Shown piece by piece: positions 6,635 through 7,228 of a stretch of 7,228 nucleotides of DNA. Within the stretch, counting starts at the first letter, position 1. Each line of letters opens with the position of its first letter. Where the stretch lies: assembly GCA_002454415.1 (NCBI GenBank), contig DKIT01000085.1, forward strand, positions 6,030-13,257. Reading direction: 5' to 3'. The notes under the pieces are model-generated. The model saw nothing but the letters and a program-made list of their open reading frames with translations. It did no database searches and had not been told where the DNA came from. The position numbers and the translations under genes were made by a program. This DNA is from Sphingobacterium sp. UBA6711. GTDB lineage: Bacteria > Bacteroidota > Bacteroidia > Sphingobacteriales > Sphingobacteriaceae.

Positions 6635-6678
6635 GAAGATTTTTGAGAAAAGCGGTAAGGTTTTTCTCAAAAATCTTC
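6635..6678. terminator. 17-bp perfect hairpin between the lactonase and mnhG genes, likely terminator
   Basis: 6635-6651 (GAAGATTTTTGAGAAAA) is the exact reverse complement of 6662-6678, with a 10-nt loop. On the - strand the stem is followed by TTTTGG, giving a short U tract for ending the mnh operon. On the + strand only CTTTCT follows, so termination of the lactonase transcript is plausible but weaker. The right arm encodes the last residues and the TGA stop of mnhG (6667-6669). Confidence 0.75.
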
Positions 6679-7017
6679 CTTTCTACAATCTAGTTTGCCC
6701 TCTTTTTCAAGGTCGTTCAATGTTGTTCCTTTCCAGGTTTTTACGCGTTGGATATAAGCGGCCCTGCCAATCATATGTGCTGCTACTGGGGCTGTGAGGA
6801 TCAGGAAGAATCCGATCGCTATGGCTTTGGTTGTTACTGAAACATCCGGAAATGTCATCGCGGCACAGATCAGTAAAAGTCCTACGCCTAAGGTCGCGGC
6901 CTTTACCGTAACGGAAAGACGTAAATAAAAATCAGGCATGCGCAATATTCCTATTGACGCAAATAATATTGCCAGGGCACCAATGGTACTTAATATGGCC
7001 AAAGTGATATCAATCAT
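6667..7017 (-). CDS. mnhG: Mrp/Mnh cation:proton antiporter subunit G
   Basis: MnhG/MrpG is a small membrane subunit of the multi-subunit Mrp Na+/H+ antiporter in the inner membrane, involved in sodium and alkaline-pH tolerance. The 116-residue protein has three predicted membrane segments, about 3-25, 37-56 and 64-87, and a charged cytoplasmic-type tail (88-116). The family signature is seen as SIGILRMPDFYLRLSVTVKAATLGVG (residues about 21-46). The histidine often found in RLHAAT of other MrpG proteins is serine here. KAIAIGFFLILTAPVAAHMIGRAAY (64-88) is also typical. The ATG lies inside the end of mnhF, with an 8-bp overlap (7010-7017), which suggests translational coupling. It is probably the last gene of the mnh operon, since a hairpin overlaps its 3' end and the next gene is on the other strand. 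Confidence 0.95.
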   Translation of the reverse strand: MIDITLAILSTIGALAILFASIGILRMPDFYLRLSVTVKAATLGVGLLLICAAMTFPDVSVTTKAIAIGFFLILTAPVAAHMIGRAAYIQRVKTWKGTTLNDLEKEGKLDCRKEDF

Positions 7018-7228
7018 CGTTATTTTGTTTTTCTAAGTAAAATGAAAACGCTATAGTTCCAAGGAATGCGATTAGTGCCAAGATCATGGCTATATCCAAA
7101 AACACTTCTTGCGAAGTACGTATACTATAGACTGTAATTATTCCAATTCCGATGGTGATAATGAGATCCAGCGCGATGACACGGTCAAAGATCTGCGGGC
7201 CCTTGTATAGGCGAATGAAGGCCAAAAT
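7010..7228 (-). CDS. mnhF: Mrp/Mnh cation:proton antiporter subunit F; 5' end lies outside the window
   Basis: This is MnhF/MrpF, another small membrane subunit of the Mrp antiporter. The frame stays open to the window edge, where it reads I-L-A-F-I-R-L. The TTG at 7223-7225 that could be taken as a start is almost certainly an internal leucine, because the protein would then lack the first membrane segment. About 72 residues are visible of the usual 85-100. The family signature RLYKGPQIFDRVIALDLI is present just after the cut, followed by two membrane segments (roughly DLIITIGIGIITVYSI and FLDIAMILALIAFLGTIAF) and a short charged tail EKQNNDD. The TGA stop overlaps the start of mnhG. The remaining Mrp subunits (E, D, C, B, A) would be expected upstream on this strand, beyond the window. 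Confidence 0.94.
   Translation of the reverse strand: MLAFIRLYKGPQIFDRVIALDLIITIGIGIITVYSIRTSQEVFLDIAMILALIAFLGTIAFSFYLEKQNNDD

Noticed and set aside
7223..7225. TTG at 7223-7225 (- strand) as the mnhF start
   Set aside because: The frame continues open to the window edge, and starting here would remove the first membrane segment of MnhF; it is read as an internal leucine.

Overview
The window looks like ordinary core chromosome of a Bacteroidota bacterium, most likely a member of the Sphingobacteriaceae such as Sphingobacterium or Pedobacter. The family assignment is inference from protein style, AT-rich spacers, the lack of clear Shine-Dalgarno sites, and possible TTG/TAnnTTTG promoter elements of the Bacteroidota type. 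No mobile element, CRISPR array, rRNA or tRNA was seen, and no coding region has obviously foreign composition.

Left block (1-3480, + strand): the 3' four fifths of der (ribosome-assembly GTPase EngA), then cysS (cysteinyl-tRNA synthetase) after 21 bp, then after 46 bp a secreted protein of unknown function with two predicted NTF2/SnoaL-like domains. No terminator lies between these three, so they probably form one transcription unit. It ends at a strong hairpin with flanking A and T tracts (3482-3518), which can also stop the convergent gene on the other strand.

Middle block (3546-5535): a SurA-type periplasmic chaperone with two parvulin domains on the - strand, then a 643-bp divergent spacer without a convincing gene. 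The spacer holds several inverted repeats. The clearest is a perfect 9+9 bp palindrome just downstream of a candidate promoter for the chaperone gene. A candidate promoter and another inverted repeat lie just ahead of the next + strand gene.

Right block (5536-7228): a + strand beta-propeller lactonase of the YbhE/Pgl family with an apparent signal peptide, meeting the 3' end of a - strand Mrp/Mnh cation:proton antiporter operon. Only mnhG (complete) and most of mnhF (cut by the window edge) are visible, and they overlap by 8 bp. A 17-bp perfect stem sits between the convergent lactonase and mnhG and includes the mnhG stop codon.

Together these are housekeeping functions: ribosome assembly, tRNA charging, outer-membrane protein folding, sugar-lactone hydrolysis and ion homeostasis. 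I found no undescribed multi-gene system. The points worth a second look are the split pattern of parvulin histidines in the SurA-like protein, the structured spacer upstream of it, the export signal on the lactonase, and the secreted NTF2-like protein downstream of translation genes.
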